NCBI GenBank assembly: GCA_020850355.1
Contig: JADZEX010000097.1
Location: 1-59,178 of the forward strand
From: Fimbriimonadaceae bacterium
GTDB taxonomy: Bacteria; Armatimonadota; UBA10988
Reading direction: 5' to 3'
DNA length: 59,178 nt
The position numbers and the translations under genes are program-made. Each line of letters opens with the position of its first letter. The first letter of the stretch is position 1. The notes under the pieces were generated by a model. The model did no database searches, was not told the DNA's origin, and was given only the letters and a program-made list of their open reading frames with translations. Below are positions 39,855 to 48,816 of this stretch, one piece after another.

Positions 39855-40784
39855 CTACCCCACCGGTGTGGTGGTCCCAGGGCGGTAGATCGGCGCATTG
39901 CCGGCGCTGTAGACGCGCTTGCCCCAGAGGAACTGACTGGCGTTGAGGGTGGTCCCCAGCTTCATCCACTTGACATGCCCGTCGCTGAAGGCGTAGTTGC
40001 TGCCGCCGTTGTGGCGGTCGGGCTGCAGGTACTGGATGTGATGCCCGGCAGCGGTCGGAGTGGCGATCGCGCCGAGTGCAGCCGCCTCGCTGAGGGCCTC
40101 GCAGGCCGTCCCGGAGACGTGGGTCTCGCCGTCGAACGTCCCGCCGCCGGCCGTGGCGATGCCGTTGACCGGACGATGCGACTTGATGGCGGCGCCCGAG
40201 GCCGCCGATGCGCCGTTCCAGCGCGCGACGTCGTCGGTGGCGTCGACGAACAGGATCACCTCAGCCGGGGCCTCGACCATCGCCAGCGGCACGACATTGG
40301 CGGGGTCGGCGGTGCGGCGCTTGCGCGGCATCACGATCTCGTTGCCGACGTAGCTCAGCCGCGGGGCCTGGTTGTCGATGTCGGCGTCGGTCTGTGGCAC
40401 CTGGCCACCGGGCACGCCGTAGCCGCGGTTGTTGGTCGCCGTGCTGTAGTTGGTCGGCCCGGCACCCTTGCTGGGGTCGCTGGGGCAGACGAAGATCTGC
40501 ACGTTCTTGACGTACGGCGACGCGGTGCCGGTCCAGTGCGCGTAGCCGCCGGCGCTGCTCGTGTTGTTCGGGTAGTAGTAGTGCTGCGGGAACGTCTCGT
40601 CGTAGTCGCTGACGTACTGCAGCACCGCCAGCCCGGCCTGCTTCTCGTTGGACAGACAACTGCTCTGCCGGGCCTTCTCACGGGCCTTGGCGAAGACCGG
40701 GAACAGAATCGCCGCCAGGATCGCGATGATTGCGATCACCACCAGCAACTCGATCAGCGTGAAACCGCGCGGTCGCCTCAACAT
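39855..40784 (-). CDS. DUF1559 prepilin-like protein (type IV pilin N-terminus, H-X9-DG C-terminus)
   Basis: 309 residues. The N-terminus [15 protein letters not shown] is a textbook prepilin cleavage/methylation motif, cut after Gly by prepilin peptidase. The segment [12 protein letters not shown] follows. The C-terminus has [17 protein letters not shown], the H-X9-D-G signature. Such proteins are expanded in Planctomycetes, Verrucomicrobia/Lentisphaerae and Armatimonadota, and the F-A-K-A-R-E-K-A-R block is common in Armatimonadota. They are exported pseudopilins of uncertain role. AAGGAG precedes the ATG. Confidence 0.9.
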   Translation of the reverse strand: MLRRPRGFTLIELLVVIAIIAILAAILFPVFAKAREKARQSSCLSNEKQAGLAVLQYVSDYDETFPQHYYYPNNTSSAGGYAHWTGTASPYVKNVQIFVCPSDPSKGAGPTNYSTATNNRGYGVPGGQVPQTDADIDNQAPRLSYVGNEIVMPRKRRTADPANVVPLAMVEAPAEVILFVDATDDVARWNGASAASGAAIKSHRPVNGIATAGGGTFDGETHVSGTACEALSEAAALGAIATPTAAGHHIQYLQPDRHNGGSNYAFSDGHVKWMKLGTTLNASQFLWGKRVYSAGNAPIYRPGTTTPVG

Positions 40785-40959
40785 CCCAAGCTCCTTGTCG
40801 CGTTTCCCAGCCTCTCTCCAGGCCGCACCCTAACGGTCGCTTGTTAACAGTGGTCCGCCATTCAGTCAGAGTTCTGTGGCTTCGGGCTGGGCCCCGGACA
40901 GCAACGCGGCGCCGTGCCACACTACAGTAGGTGGCCGCGACTGCGGTTGTAGGAACCCC

Positions 40960-42003
40960 ATGCGCATCGTCGCGATCGACGCCCGGCCCCTGGCCGATCC
41001 GGGGAGCGAGGCGTTCTGCTTCACGCTGAACCTGGTCCACTCCCTGGCCTTCGTGGACCAGTCCACCGAGTTTCATCTGTTTCTGGACCGCGAGCCGCCG
41101 GCCGACCTGGTGCCGGCGCGCGACAACGTCAAGCTGACCCGGCTGGACGCCCCGAGCCGGCTCTGGAAGGCCTCGGCCCTGCCAGCGGCCGCACGCGCCG
41201 TGCGGGCCGACGTGCTGCATGTCCAGGGCCTGCTGCCGGCCAAGCCGGCCATGCCCGTGGTCACCACGCTGCGGCACCTCGACCCGATCCACCATCCCCG
41301 GCGCTATCCCGGGGTGGTCGGCTGGTCGTGGCGCAACCTGTTGCCCCGCCAGATCGGCGACGCCGCGGCGGTGCTGGTGCCGTGGCAAGCCGTGCGGGAC
41401 GATGTCGTCGCCACGCTCGGGCTGCCGGCGCAGCGGATCAGCGTGATCCCCTACGGCGTCGAGCCGTCCTTCCGGCCGCAATGCGAGTCGGTCGTGAAGT
41501 ACGCCACCGACCGGCTGGCCTTGCCGCCGAAGTACGTCCTCGGACGCCTTGGCAGCGGGGCCGCCGCCGAAGTGCAAGCGGTCTACGCCGCGGCCGGTGA
41601 GCTGGGACTGCCGCTGGTGCTGGACCGCGCGGCGGGCACCGACCTGCCAGGCTGCGACGGCACCGACCCGAAGGCCTGGCCAGCACTGCAGAGCGGGGCG
41701 GTGGTCACGATTCTGGGCTGCGGCGGCGAGGTCGGGGCGTTGGCCCTGCTCGAGGCGATGGCCTGCGGCTCGCCGGCGGTGGGCCCGAGCTGCCCGATTC
41801 TGCGCGAGCTTGCCGGTCAGGCCGCGACCCTCGGCAGCCCGGCTGAGCAGGCCGCCGCCCTGGCCAGACTGGTGGCCGACGGCGACCTCCGCGCAGCCTA
41901 CCTGCGCGGCAGCCTGGAGCGGGCGCAGCGCCACAGTTGGCCCGACTTCGCGGAGCAGACCCTGGCGGTCTACCGCCGCGTGATCGACGCCGCCAACGGC
42001 TGA
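40960..42003 (+). CDS. GT4-family glycosyltransferase
   Basis: 347 residues from ATG 40960 with AGGAA upstream. GT-B fold: the N-lobe has V-L-H-V-Q-G-L-L-P, and the linker V-I-P-Y-G-V-E-P-S-F is typical of GT4. The C-lobe region E-V-G-A-L-A-L-L-E-A-M-A-C-G-S-P is the E-x7-E motif. The middle of the C-lobe is shorter than usual and lacks a clear V-G-x-x-x-x-K-G block. The acceptor is unknown. It is divergent from the DUF1559 gene. Confidence 0.8.
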   Translation: MRIVAIDARPLADPGSEAFCFTLNLVHSLAFVDQSTEFHLFLDREPPADLVPARDNVKLTRLDAPSRLWKASALPAAARAVRADVLHVQGLLPAKPAMPVVTTLRHLDPIHHPRRYPGVVGWSWRNLLPRQIGDAAAVLVPWQAVRDDVVATLGLPAQRISVIPYGVEPSFRPQCESVVKYATDRLALPPKYVLGRLGSGAAAEVQAVYAAAGELGLPLVLDRAAGTDLPGCDGTDPKAWPALQSGAVVTILGCGGEVGALALLEAMACGSPAVGPSCPILRELAGQAATLGSPAEQAAALARLVADGDLRAAYLRGSLERAQRHSWPDFAEQTLAVYRRVIDAANG

Positions 42004-42035
42004 AACCAGGGACGCCACGCCTGGCGGTCATCGCA

Positions 42036-42064
42036 TTGACCGGGCCGCGGCCCACCGCTATACT
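42036..42064 (+). promoter_or_regulatory. Sigma70-type promoter of glyA
   Basis: TTGACC (42036-42041), a 17-bp spacer, and TATACT (42059-42064). The predicted transcription start, near 42071, coincides with the first base of the riboswitch aptamer. Confidence 0.75.
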
Positions 42065-42070
42065 GCCATC

Positions 42071-42179
42071 GACGGGTGCGACTGGCGAGCGAACGTGGAA
42101 GCGACCACGAGGGAGCACCCGTGGAACCGGGTCCCCCTGCGGTCGAGCGCCTGGGCCGCCGTTCCCCCGGGCCCAGGAG
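42071..42179 (+). promoter_or_regulatory. ZTP (pfl-motif) riboswitch controlling glyA
   Basis: The aptamer has the pfl signatures: GACTGGCG, a GTGG/CCAC stem, GAGGGAGCACCC closing on GGGTGCG, and, after a linker, CGCCTGGGC (42148-42156). GGCG (42084-42087) can form the known pseudoknot with CGCC (42148-42151). CCTGGGCC (42150-42157) can instead pair with GGCCCAGG (42170-42177), which covers the AGGAG ribosome site (42175-42179). This suggests ligand-activated translation: ZTP/ZMP, made when 10-formyl-THF is scarce, would expose the site. glyA (one-carbon folate supply) is a known ZTP-riboswitch target. Confidence 0.85.
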
Positions 42180-42186
42180 TCCCTCT

Positions 42187-43449
42187 ATGTCGGCCTTGAT
42201 GAAGGCGCTGTTCGAGACCGATCCGGCGTCCGCCGCGATCCTGGCGGCCGAGACCCAGCGGCAGCGTGAGACGCTCGTCCTGATTGCCTCCGAGAACTAC
42301 GCCAGCCCGGCGATTCTGGCGGCGCAGGGCAGCCTGTTCTGCAACAAGTACGCCGAAGGTTACCCCAGCCGGCGATACTACAACGGCTGCCAGCAGGAAG
42401 ACGCCATCGAGCAACTGGCCATCGACCGCGCCAAGGAGCTGTTTGGCTGCGAGCACGTCAATGCTCAGCCGCATGCTGGCGCGCAGGCCAACACCGCGGT
42501 CTACCAGGCGGTCTTGCAGCCGGGCGACACCATCCTCAGCCTGGAGCTGGCCCACGGTGGCCATCTCTCGCACGGCATGAAGCTGAACATCAGCGGACAG
42601 CTTTACCAGATCGTGCATTACGGGGTCGACCGCGCCAGCGGCCGGATTGTGATGGACCAGGTGGCCGAGCTGGCCGCCGCGCACCGGCCGAAGCTGATCG
42701 TCTTCGGCGCCAGCGCCTACCCGCGCCACTTCGAGGTCGAGCGCTTCCGGGCGATCGCCGACTCCGTCGGCGCGCTGCTGATGGCCGACATGGCCCATGT
42801 GATGGGCCTGATCGCCGGCCGGGCGCATCCTGACCCGGTGCCCTTCTGCGACCTTGTCACCTTCACCACCCACAAGACGATGCGTGGCCCGCGGGGCGGC
42901 ATGATCCTCTGCCGTGAGGCGCTCGCCAAGGACATCGACCGGGCGGTCTTTCCCGGCCAGCAGGGCGGGCCGTTCATGCACAACATCATGGCCAAGGCCG
43001 TGATGCTGGCCGAAGCCGCCAGCCCGGCGTTTCGGCAGTACGCCGCCGATGTCGTGACCAACGCCGCGGCGATGGCTGCGACGCTGCAGGCGCGCGGGTA
43101 CGCGCTCTGTTCGGGCGGCACCGACAACCATCTGCTGCTGGTCGATCTGCGGCCCCAGGAGATCACCGGCCGCGATGCCGCCAACGCGCTCGAAGCGGCC
43201 GGCATTTGCGTCAACAAGAACGGCGTGCCGTTCGACGAGCGCAGCCCGATGGTGACCTCCGGCATCCGCCTCGGCAGCCCGGCCATCACCACCCGCGGCT
43301 TCAACGTCGACGCCGCCACGCTGGTCGCCAACCTGGTGGCCGACGTGCTCGACAACTTGGACAGCCCCACGGTCCGCGACCGGGTCCGCGGGACCGTCGC
43401 CGAGTTGTGCGCGGCGCATCCGCTCTACGACGGTTACCTGCCGGCCTGA
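42187..43449 (+). CDS. glyA: Serine hydroxymethyltransferase
   Basis: 420 residues. The PLP lysine is Lys230 in T-F-T-T-H-K-T-M-R-G-P-R-G-G. L-I-A-S-E-N-Y, Y-A-E-G-Y-P-S-R-R-Y-Y-N-G-C and H-A-G-A-Q-A-N are family landmarks. It interconverts serine and glycine, loading one-carbon units on tetrahydrofolate. The ATG at 42187 follows AGGAG in the riboswitch expression platform; the upstream in-frame extension lies in the riboswitch and is rejected. Confidence 0.95.
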   Translation: MSALMKALFETDPASAAILAAETQRQRETLVLIASENYASPAILAAQGSLFCNKYAEGYPSRRYYNGCQQEDAIEQLAIDRAKELFGCEHVNAQPHAGAQANTAVYQAVLQPGDTILSLELAHGGHLSHGMKLNISGQLYQIVHYGVDRASGRIVMDQVAELAAAHRPKLIVFGASAYPRHFEVERFRAIADSVGALLMADMAHVMGLIAGRAHPDPVPFCDLVTFTTHKTMRGPRGGMILCREALAKDIDRAVFPGQQGGPFMHNIMAKAVMLAEAASPAFRQYAADVVTNAAAMAATLQARGYALCSGGTDNHLLLVDLRPQEITGRDAANALEAAGICVNKNGVPFDERSPMVTSGIRLGSPAITTRGFNVDAATLVANLVADVLDNLDSPTVRDRVRGTVAELCAAHPLYDGYLPA

Positions 43450-43473
43450 GGCCAGTGGCCGCAGCTTCTGGTC

Positions 43474-43499
43474 GCGCCCACGGCTGGTGCCGTGGGCGC
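43474..43499. terminator. 11-bp hairpin after glyA
   Basis: GCGCCCACGGC and GCCGTGGGCGC are perfect complements around TGGT, 24 bp after the glyA stop. Confidence 0.6.
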
Positions 43500-43613
43500 T
43501 GCACGTTGGGGCAGCCCGCCGGCGTTCTGCGAGACGCTCTCATTCTCAGGTCACTGATTTCGCCGGCGGTCGAGTCGGCGCCACCGATCTGCGGCAGGAT
43601 CGGAGGCAGTGAG

Positions 43614-45539
43614 GTGACCGCCGCCGTGGCGACCCAAGCGCGACAGCACGACCGGCACGATGACGACCTGCGCTGGGAGGCCGGCCTGGCCACAGCCTGC
43701 GCGGTGCTGCTGGTCAGCGGGGCCGGGCTGCACCGGCTGCCCGGCTGGTCGGCGCTGGCGCACGGCCTGCAGATCGGCGCGCTGGTCTGCGGCGCGGTGG
43801 CGCCGTTGCGGGCGACTGTGCCGACGTTGCTGCGCGGCCGGGTCGAGGTCGAGTTCCTGATGCTGGTCGGCGCGTTCGGCGCCGCGGCGCTGCACGATTT
43901 CGCCGAGGGCGCGGTGCTGATGTTCCTGTTCTCGGCCGCCGGCGCGCTGCAGACCTGGACCAGCCGGCGCACCTCCCGCAGCATCGCGGCGTTGCAGCAG
44001 CAGGTCGCCACCACCGCGGTGCGGCTGTCAGACGCTGGCGAAGAGGAAGTGCCGGTGGCGCTCCTGGCCGTCGGCGACCACGTCCTGGTCCGGCCCGGCG
44101 CGCGGATCCCCGCCGATGGCCGGGTGCTCAGCGGCCGCAGCGAAGTTGACCAGGCGGTGCTCACCGGCGAGAGCCGTCCGGTGGTCAAAGAGCCCGGCGA
44201 CGAGGTGCTGGCCGCCAGCCTGAACCTCACCAGCGGCGCGCTGACCATCGCGGTCAGCCGGCCGAGTGCCGACAGCACGGTGGCGCGGATGATCCGGCTG
44301 GTCCACGAGGCGCAGCAGAACCGCGCCCGGACGCAGGTCTTCACCGACTGGTTTGGCGAGCGCTACACGGTCGGCGTGCTGCTGGCCGCCAGCGCGGCGC
44401 TCTGCTGGTTCCGCTTCGGCTGGGGTCACGAGTGGCACGGCGCCATCTACCACGCGATGGCCCTGCTGGTGGTCGCCTCGCCCTGCGCGCTGGTGCTGGC
44501 CACGCCGGCGGCGATCCTGGCCGCCATCGCCAACGCCGCACGGTACGGCATTCTGGTGAAGGGCGGCGCCATCTTCGAAGAGACCGCGCGGCTGCGGGCC
44601 GTCGTATTCGACAAGACCGGCACGCTCACCACGGGCCGGCCGCACCTGGCCGAGGTGATCCGCCTGAACTGCCGCAGCGCCGACGAGGTGCTGGCCCTGG
44701 CCGCCGCCGTCGAGCGCGAGTCGGAGCATCCGGTGGCCCAGGCCGTGGTCGCGGCGGCGCAGGCGCGCGGGCTGCCGCTGCCGGTGGCGGCGGGTTTCGA
44801 GGCCTTCACTGGTCGCGGCGTGCGGGCCGACGTCGCCGGTACCGCTGTCTGGGTCGGCAGCCGGCGCTGGTTCACCGAACGTGGCTACGAGGTTCCAGGC
44901 TGCCCGCACGGCGCCTGCCCGGCCGCCAGCGACACCGCCGGCTGCGGCGCGCTGGTGGTCGGCACGCCCCAGCCGGTTGGGCTGCTGGACGTCACCGACA
45001 CCCTCCGACCCGACGCCCCGGCCTCGCTGGCGGCGCTGCGCTCCCGGCGCCTGCACCTCACGATGCTGACTGGAGACGCCGCCGCCGCGGCGCAGTCGAT
45101 CGCCGCCGAGGCAGGACTGGACGACTACCACGCCGACCTGCTGCCGGCCGACAAGCTCGCCCGCCTGGCCACGCTACAGCAACGCGGCGGCGTGATGATG
45201 GTCGGCGACGGTGTCAACGACGCGCCGGCCCTGGCCGCGGCGCAGGTCGGCGTCGCGATGGGCGGGATCGGCAGCGATGTCGCGATGGAGACCGCCGACG
45301 TGGTGCTCACCCAGGACGACCTGACACGGCTGCCCTACCTGGTCGACCTGTCGCGCCGCACGGTCCGCGTGGTCCACCAGAACCTGGCGGTGGCCCTCAC
45401 GGTGATCGCCGTCCTGGCGACCGGGGTGCTGCTGACCGACGGCATCCGCATGCCCTTGGCGGTGGTCGCCCACGAAGGCAGCACGGTGCTGGTGATCCTC
45501 AACGGGCTGCGCCTGCTGCGGGGCGGGCCGGCCGCGTAG
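43614..45539 (+). CDS. P1B-4-type heavy-metal ATPase (Co/Fe/Zn exporter-like)
   Basis: 641 residues from GTG 43614, with GGAGG eight bases upstream. P-type landmarks are T-G-E-S (actuator), D333-K-T-G-T-L (phosphorylation), S-E-H-P (P1B nucleotide site) and G-D-G-V-N-D-A-P. The membrane metal site is S-P-C (289-291), not C-P-C. Its partner helix carries H-E-G-S-T (about 620). This SPC plus HEGxT pair and the lack of a CxxC metal-binding domain define subgroup P1B-4 (CoaT/CtpD/PfeT). It probably exports Co2+, Fe2+ or Zn2+. A His/Asp-rich N-terminus (Q-H-D-R-H-D-D-D) may bind metal. Confidence 0.9.
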   Translation: MTAAVATQARQHDRHDDDLRWEAGLATACAVLLVSGAGLHRLPGWSALAHGLQIGALVCGAVAPLRATVPTLLRGRVEVEFLMLVGAFGAAALHDFAEGAVLMFLFSAAGALQTWTSRRTSRSIAALQQQVATTAVRLSDAGEEEVPVALLAVGDHVLVRPGARIPADGRVLSGRSEVDQAVLTGESRPVVKEPGDEVLAASLNLTSGALTIAVSRPSADSTVARMIRLVHEAQQNRARTQVFTDWFGERYTVGVLLAASAALCWFRFGWGHEWHGAIYHAMALLVVASPCALVLATPAAILAAIANAARYGILVKGGAIFEETARLRAVVFDKTGTLTTGRPHLAEVIRLNCRSADEVLALAAAVERESEHPVAQAVVAAAQARGLPLPVAAGFEAFTGRGVRADVAGTAVWVGSRRWFTERGYEVPGCPHGACPAASDTAGCGALVVGTPQPVGLLDVTDTLRPDAPASLAALRSRRLHLTMLTGDAAAAAQSIAAEAGLDDYHADLLPADKLARLATLQQRGGVMMVGDGVNDAPALAAAQVGVAMGGIGSDVAMETADVVLTQDDLTRLPYLVDLSRRTVRVVHQNLAVALTVIAVLATGVLLTDGIRMPLAVVAHEGSTVLVILNGLRLLRGGPAA

Positions 45540-45549
45540 TAGGGCGGGT

Positions 45550-46143
45550 TCAGCACCCCGCGTCGGTGGCCGCGAGACCCTCCAGCGCGAGGAGCGCCCG
45601 ATCACAGGCCGGCGCCTTGGGGCGTACCGTCGCTGGGTTGAGCAGCGCGAGGATCGCTGCGCCGTCACGGATCTTGTGGTAGTCTCCGCCGCCAATCGCG
45701 CGCAGAGATTGTAGCACCGCGGGCTTGGCAAGCGTCTCCAGGTCGGTGCGGCGGAGGGCGGAGTGGTCTTGAAAGCGAGCCCGCCAATGCGTTCTGAGCG
45801 CGGCCTCGTCGGCGAGCAGCCAGGTCTCCATGCAGACGACCATCTACTGCGCCGCTCCGACCGGCGCACCCCGCGGCCGGCGGAAGCCGTCCTGGCGGCG
45901 CAGATGATCCCATGGTGCGGTGACGGGCAGCTCCTCGGCATCAACCAGCAGCACCGCCGGGCTCGCCTGGTGGGCGACGTGGAGCCGGAACCGCCGGTAC
46001 GCCTCGGCGCGGCCGCCGCAGGGGATCACGCGGATCGGCGGCTGGCCGGGCAACGCTCGATCGAGGAACTGGCGGAAGGCGATGCGCAACTGAGCGCTGG
46101 CCTGGCCAGTCGATCCGCCCTCGACGTAGACCGTGATGCTCAA
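45550..46143 (-). pseudogene. DUF4276 family protein interrupted by one in-frame TAG
   Basis: The TTG at 46143 overlaps the AAA ATPase stop. The frame reads V-Y-V-E-G-G (Toprim-like first strand), V-L-L-V-D-A-E-E, and then meets TAG at 45846-45844. It continues without a shift into M-V-V-C-M-E-T-W-L-L-A-D, which is the conserved second half of DUF4276, down to the TGA at 45550. The two halves together make one protein of about 197 residues. TAG is a normal stop for other genes here (for example at 983, 19986 and 37071). So this is most simply a point nonsense mutation or a base-call error. Translation could restart at the ATG directly after the TAG. Confidence 0.8.
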
Positions 46144-47393
46144 TACCGGTTGCCCCCGATCACCCCCATCTGCCAGAGGTCGCCGAGCGTGTACTGGTCG
46201 AGCCACTCCCGCAACGCCTCGGCCGTCAGCCGCTTGACCTGCGTGCCGTGGTCGGCACGCTCGCAAACCATCACATGCTCCGGCCGCAGCGCCGCCAGCA
46301 CGCCAGGCGAGTGGGTCGTGACAATCAACTGCATCTGCTCGGAAGCCTCCACCAGCAGTTCGCCGATCCGGCCGTGCAGATCGGGATGCAGGCCCAGCTC
46401 GGGCTCCTCCAAGACCACCAGCGGAGGCGGCGTCGGATGCAGCAGAATCGCCAACAGGCAGAGGTAGCGCAACATGCCGTCGGACAGCCGCAGCGCCGAG
46501 ACGGCCTTCGAGAGCCCTGCCTCCTGCAGGTAGAGCATCAACTGCCCGTGGATTCCCACCACGCTGTACCGGTCGACCGTCGGGCTGAGCCGCCGCAGCT
46601 CGGTGGTGATGCGGTTGGCCAGCCCCGAGTGCAGCTCGAAGTCGCGCAGCAGCAGCGCCAGGTTGGCGCCGTCTGGCTCCAGGTAGTCGGCCTGTCCCGA
46701 GGCATCCTGCGCCCGCCGCGCCGGCGCCTCGCGGCCCATCGTCCAGGTGCGGTAGAGGCGGATGGCGCGGAGGTAGTCGGCCAGCAGCGACAGGTGGCGG
46801 TGGCGGTAGCGGATCTCCTGGACCGCCAGCACGGACCGGTCAGGCGGCGGCTGTGGCACCGGGGCATCCTCAGTAAACGGGTTCAGGTCGGCTGGGTTTG
46901 GCAGGGTCGCGCCACGTCCGCTGCGCAGACTGATCTCTGCCACCGTCAGCAGTTCGGACCGCCGCGTTACCACCCGTTTGCCGTCCTCTGTCGCGATGTA
47001 CTCCTCATCGCGGAAGCGCGGGCCGTCGATCGAGAGGCCCAACTTCGCCCAGCACTGCCAGGCCGCCTCGCCGCGAGAGTCGCCCCGCCATGCCGGGCTC
47101 CACCGGTCACCGGAGCACTCCGCGAATGTGAGATTCAGGCCAAGGCGGACCTCGCGACCAGCTCGCTCGCCCCGCCACAGCCAGGCCTCAACCCCGTCGC
47201 CAACCGCCAGTGCCTTCCGGAGGTCGCCCGGGAGCTGCGTCAGGATGTGCACTGCCTCGACGAGGTTAGACTTGCCAGAGTTGTTCGGCCCGATCACGAC
47301 GTTCAGCGGCCCGAGGCCGATAGGCTCGGACTCGGGACCGAACGAGAGGAAGTTCCGGACCACCAGTTGGGTTGTCAGCAGCCCCATGCCCAT
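46140..47393 (-). CDS. AAA family ATPase (SMC/RecF-like) paired with DUF4276
   Basis: 417 residues from the ATG at 47393 (alternatives at 47402 and 47387). Walker A is V-I-G-P-N-N-S-G-K-S-N-L, and an ABC signature-like A-L-R-L-S-D-G-M-L lies ahead of Walker B L-V-V-L-E-E-P-E-L-G-L-H-P. T-T-H-S-P follows. It is coupled by overlap to DUF4276, a widespread predicted ATPase plus Toprim-like pair in mobile or defence contexts. Whether the ATPase still works without an intact partner is unknown. Confidence 0.8.
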   Translation of the reverse strand: MGMGLLTTQLVVRNFLSFGPESEPIGLGPLNVVIGPNNSGKSNLVEAVHILTQLPGDLRKALAVGDGVEAWLWRGERAGREVRLGLNLTFAECSGDRWSPAWRGDSRGEAAWQCWAKLGLSIDGPRFRDEEYIATEDGKRVVTRRSELLTVAEISLRSGRGATLPNPADLNPFTEDAPVPQPPPDRSVLAVQEIRYRHRHLSLLADYLRAIRLYRTWTMGREAPARRAQDASGQADYLEPDGANLALLLRDFELHSGLANRITTELRRLSPTVDRYSVVGIHGQLMLYLQEAGLSKAVSALRLSDGMLRYLCLLAILLHPTPPPLVVLEEPELGLHPDLHGRIGELLVEASEQMQLIVTTHSPGVLAALRPEHVMVCERADHGTQVKRLTAEALREWLDQYTLGDLWQMGVIGGNRY

Positions 47394-47410
47394 CGACGCC
47401 ATCCCAAAGG

Positions 47411-47430
47411 GCCCGCTCGGTGGAGCGGGC
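47411..47430. terminator. 8-bp hairpin between the URO-D-family and AAA genes
   Basis: GCCCGCTC pairs with GAGCGGGC around GGTG, about 90 bp after the URO-D-family stop and just before the AAA start. On the minus strand it is followed by CCTTT. Confidence 0.45.
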
Positions 47431-47519
47431 GGGCCGTCCGGATTGTGGCACAGCCGTGGCGGTCGGCGCAACACCGCCGAGGTCAGACGCCCGGCATCGG
47501 CGTGACCTCCCGCGGCAGG

Positions 47520-48608
47520 TCAGTAGTCACCGCACTCGCGCATCACGTCGACCGCCAGTTGGTAGCTGGCGTAATCGACGTCGGGTGGCACGCTGTGGTC
47601 GCTATGGAAGCAGTAGCCGGCCCGGCGCTGGACCATCCCGCGGACCTTGCCCTCCACCTCGACCCGGATCTTGGCGGGGTCGTTGGTGTTCAGGACAGTG
47701 ACGTCGATGTTGCCCATGAAGCCGATCCGACGACCGCCGGCGGTGATCTGGTCGGCGAAGGCGCGACAGTCGTTGCCGGCCTTCGCTTCCATCGGCTGCA
47801 GGCAGTCCCAGCCGGTCTCGAGGATCTGCCCGAAGAGCTGCCGGACATCGCCACAGGAGTGCAAGATCACCGGTAGGTCGTAGCTGTGGAAGAAGTCCAC
47901 CAGCTCGGTGTGGTACGGCTGAATCACCTCGCGGTAGGTCGCCGGCGAGCAGAACGGGCCGTTGGTGAAGCCCAGGTCCTCGTAGATGAACATCCCGTCG
48001 GGCTTGCCAATCGCGGCGAAGATCCAGTCGTAGTGGCGTTTGTAGAAGTCGGTGTAGACGCGACAGAAGTCATGGACCCAGGCAGGCTCCAGCAAGAAGC
48101 TCTGCAGCATCACCAGGTCGCCGAGGATACCGCGGAGCAGCTCGAAAACGAAGAGGTTGCCGTAGACGAGGAACTTGTCACCCTCCCGCCCGGCGCGCAG
48201 CCGTTCCGGGAGGTTCTGGGTGTCGATCCGCTCCAAGTCGAGCCCCAGCAGCGGCTCGCGGTACTTCGCCGCCCAGATCTCCGGCGTGGTGCAGTCAAAG
48301 GCGACATGCTCCGGCGTGCCCGACTTGTGCTTCCAGTAGCGCAACGTGGCGCCGCGGCCGTCGCGGGTCAGGCGGTGGGTGTCGTCTTCTTCGAGCACTT
48401 CGCTGGTGCCCCGGAGCGGGGTCGTGTCGAGACTCCAGCCGAGGTTGCGCAGATCGTAGTCGAACACCGCGTCGGGCGAGCGGCCCTCGGGGAAACCCTG
48501 CGGGATCCAGGTCTGGCGGAGGGTCTCGGGCCAGAAGTGCTCGAAGATCGCGACGCGGTCGGGGGCTTCACCCGCCAGAATCGCCTGCATCCGTTGGCGC
48601 GAGGTCAT
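47520..48608 (-). CDS. Uroporphyrinogen decarboxylase (URO-D/MtaA)-family protein
   Basis: 362 residues from ATG 48608 (GGAGAGGA upstream). The URO-D-family TIM barrel is recognisable from the M-Q-A-I-L-A-G-E-A-P-D-R-V-A N-terminus, the E-D-L-G-F-T-N-G strand and the L-P-V-I-L-H-S-C-G-D-V-R block. These outlying members act as methyltransferases or have unknown roles and are common next to carbohydrate genes; true heme HemE is less likely. H-S-C-G supplies possible zinc ligands. It overlaps the small upstream gene by 41 bp. Confidence 0.8.
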   Translation of the reverse strand: MTSRQRMQAILAGEAPDRVAIFEHFWPETLRQTWIPQGFPEGRSPDAVFDYDLRNLGWSLDTTPLRGTSEVLEEDDTHRLTRDGRGATLRYWKHKSGTPEHVAFDCTTPEIWAAKYREPLLGLDLERIDTQNLPERLRAGREGDKFLVYGNLFVFELLRGILGDLVMLQSFLLEPAWVHDFCRVYTDFYKRHYDWIFAAIGKPDGMFIYEDLGFTNGPFCSPATYREVIQPYHTELVDFFHSYDLPVILHSCGDVRQLFGQILETGWDCLQPMEAKAGNDCRAFADQITAGGRRIGFMGNIDVTVLNTNDPAKIRVEVEGKVRGMVQRRAGYCFHSDHSVPPDVDYASYQLAVDVMRECGDY

Positions 48609-48816
48609 CGCTAGAGTCCTCTCCGAGGGCGAGCCGCACGTCGAGGCCGGCCGGCCCGAGGGTGACCTGCTGCACGATGATTGCCAGCCCCTTGGTGCGC
48701 ACCTGCAGGCAGCCGTCGACGAAGCTCGCATGGACGTCGGGCCGGCCGCCGAGGAGCAGCTTGAGGCCGGCGTTGATGGCGTCGGGGTTGAGGGTGATCC
48801 GGCTGGGTTCGCTCAC
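48568..48816 (-). CDS. Small hypothetical protein (82 residues)
   Basis: The GTG at 48816 overlaps the stop of the upstream gene (GTGA). The sequence is beta-rich (A-S-F-V-D-G-C-L-Q-V-R-T-K-G-L-A-I-I-V-Q) with an acidic tail. I recognise no family. Tight coupling to 48813-49352 suggests they work together. Confidence 0.5.
   Translation of the reverse strand: MSEPSRITLNPDAINAGLKLLLGGRPDVHASFVDGCLQVRTKGLAIIVQQVTLGPAGLDVRLALGEDSSDDLAPTDAGDSGG

Noticed and set aside
42071-42179. Glycine or THF riboswitch on glyA
   Set aside because: The sequence lacks glycine-aptamer features, whereas the CTGGCG pseudoknot, GAGGGAGC and CGCCTGGGC blocks are those of the ZTP/pfl motif.
45844-45846. TAG read as pyrrolysine or another amino acid
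   Set aside because: Several secure genes here end in TAG, no supporting decoding genes are seen, and DUF4276 is not a family known to need recoding.
47520-48608. True uroporphyrinogen decarboxylase HemE
   Set aside because: The sequence fits outlying URO-D-family members of unknown function, and no other heme genes are nearby.
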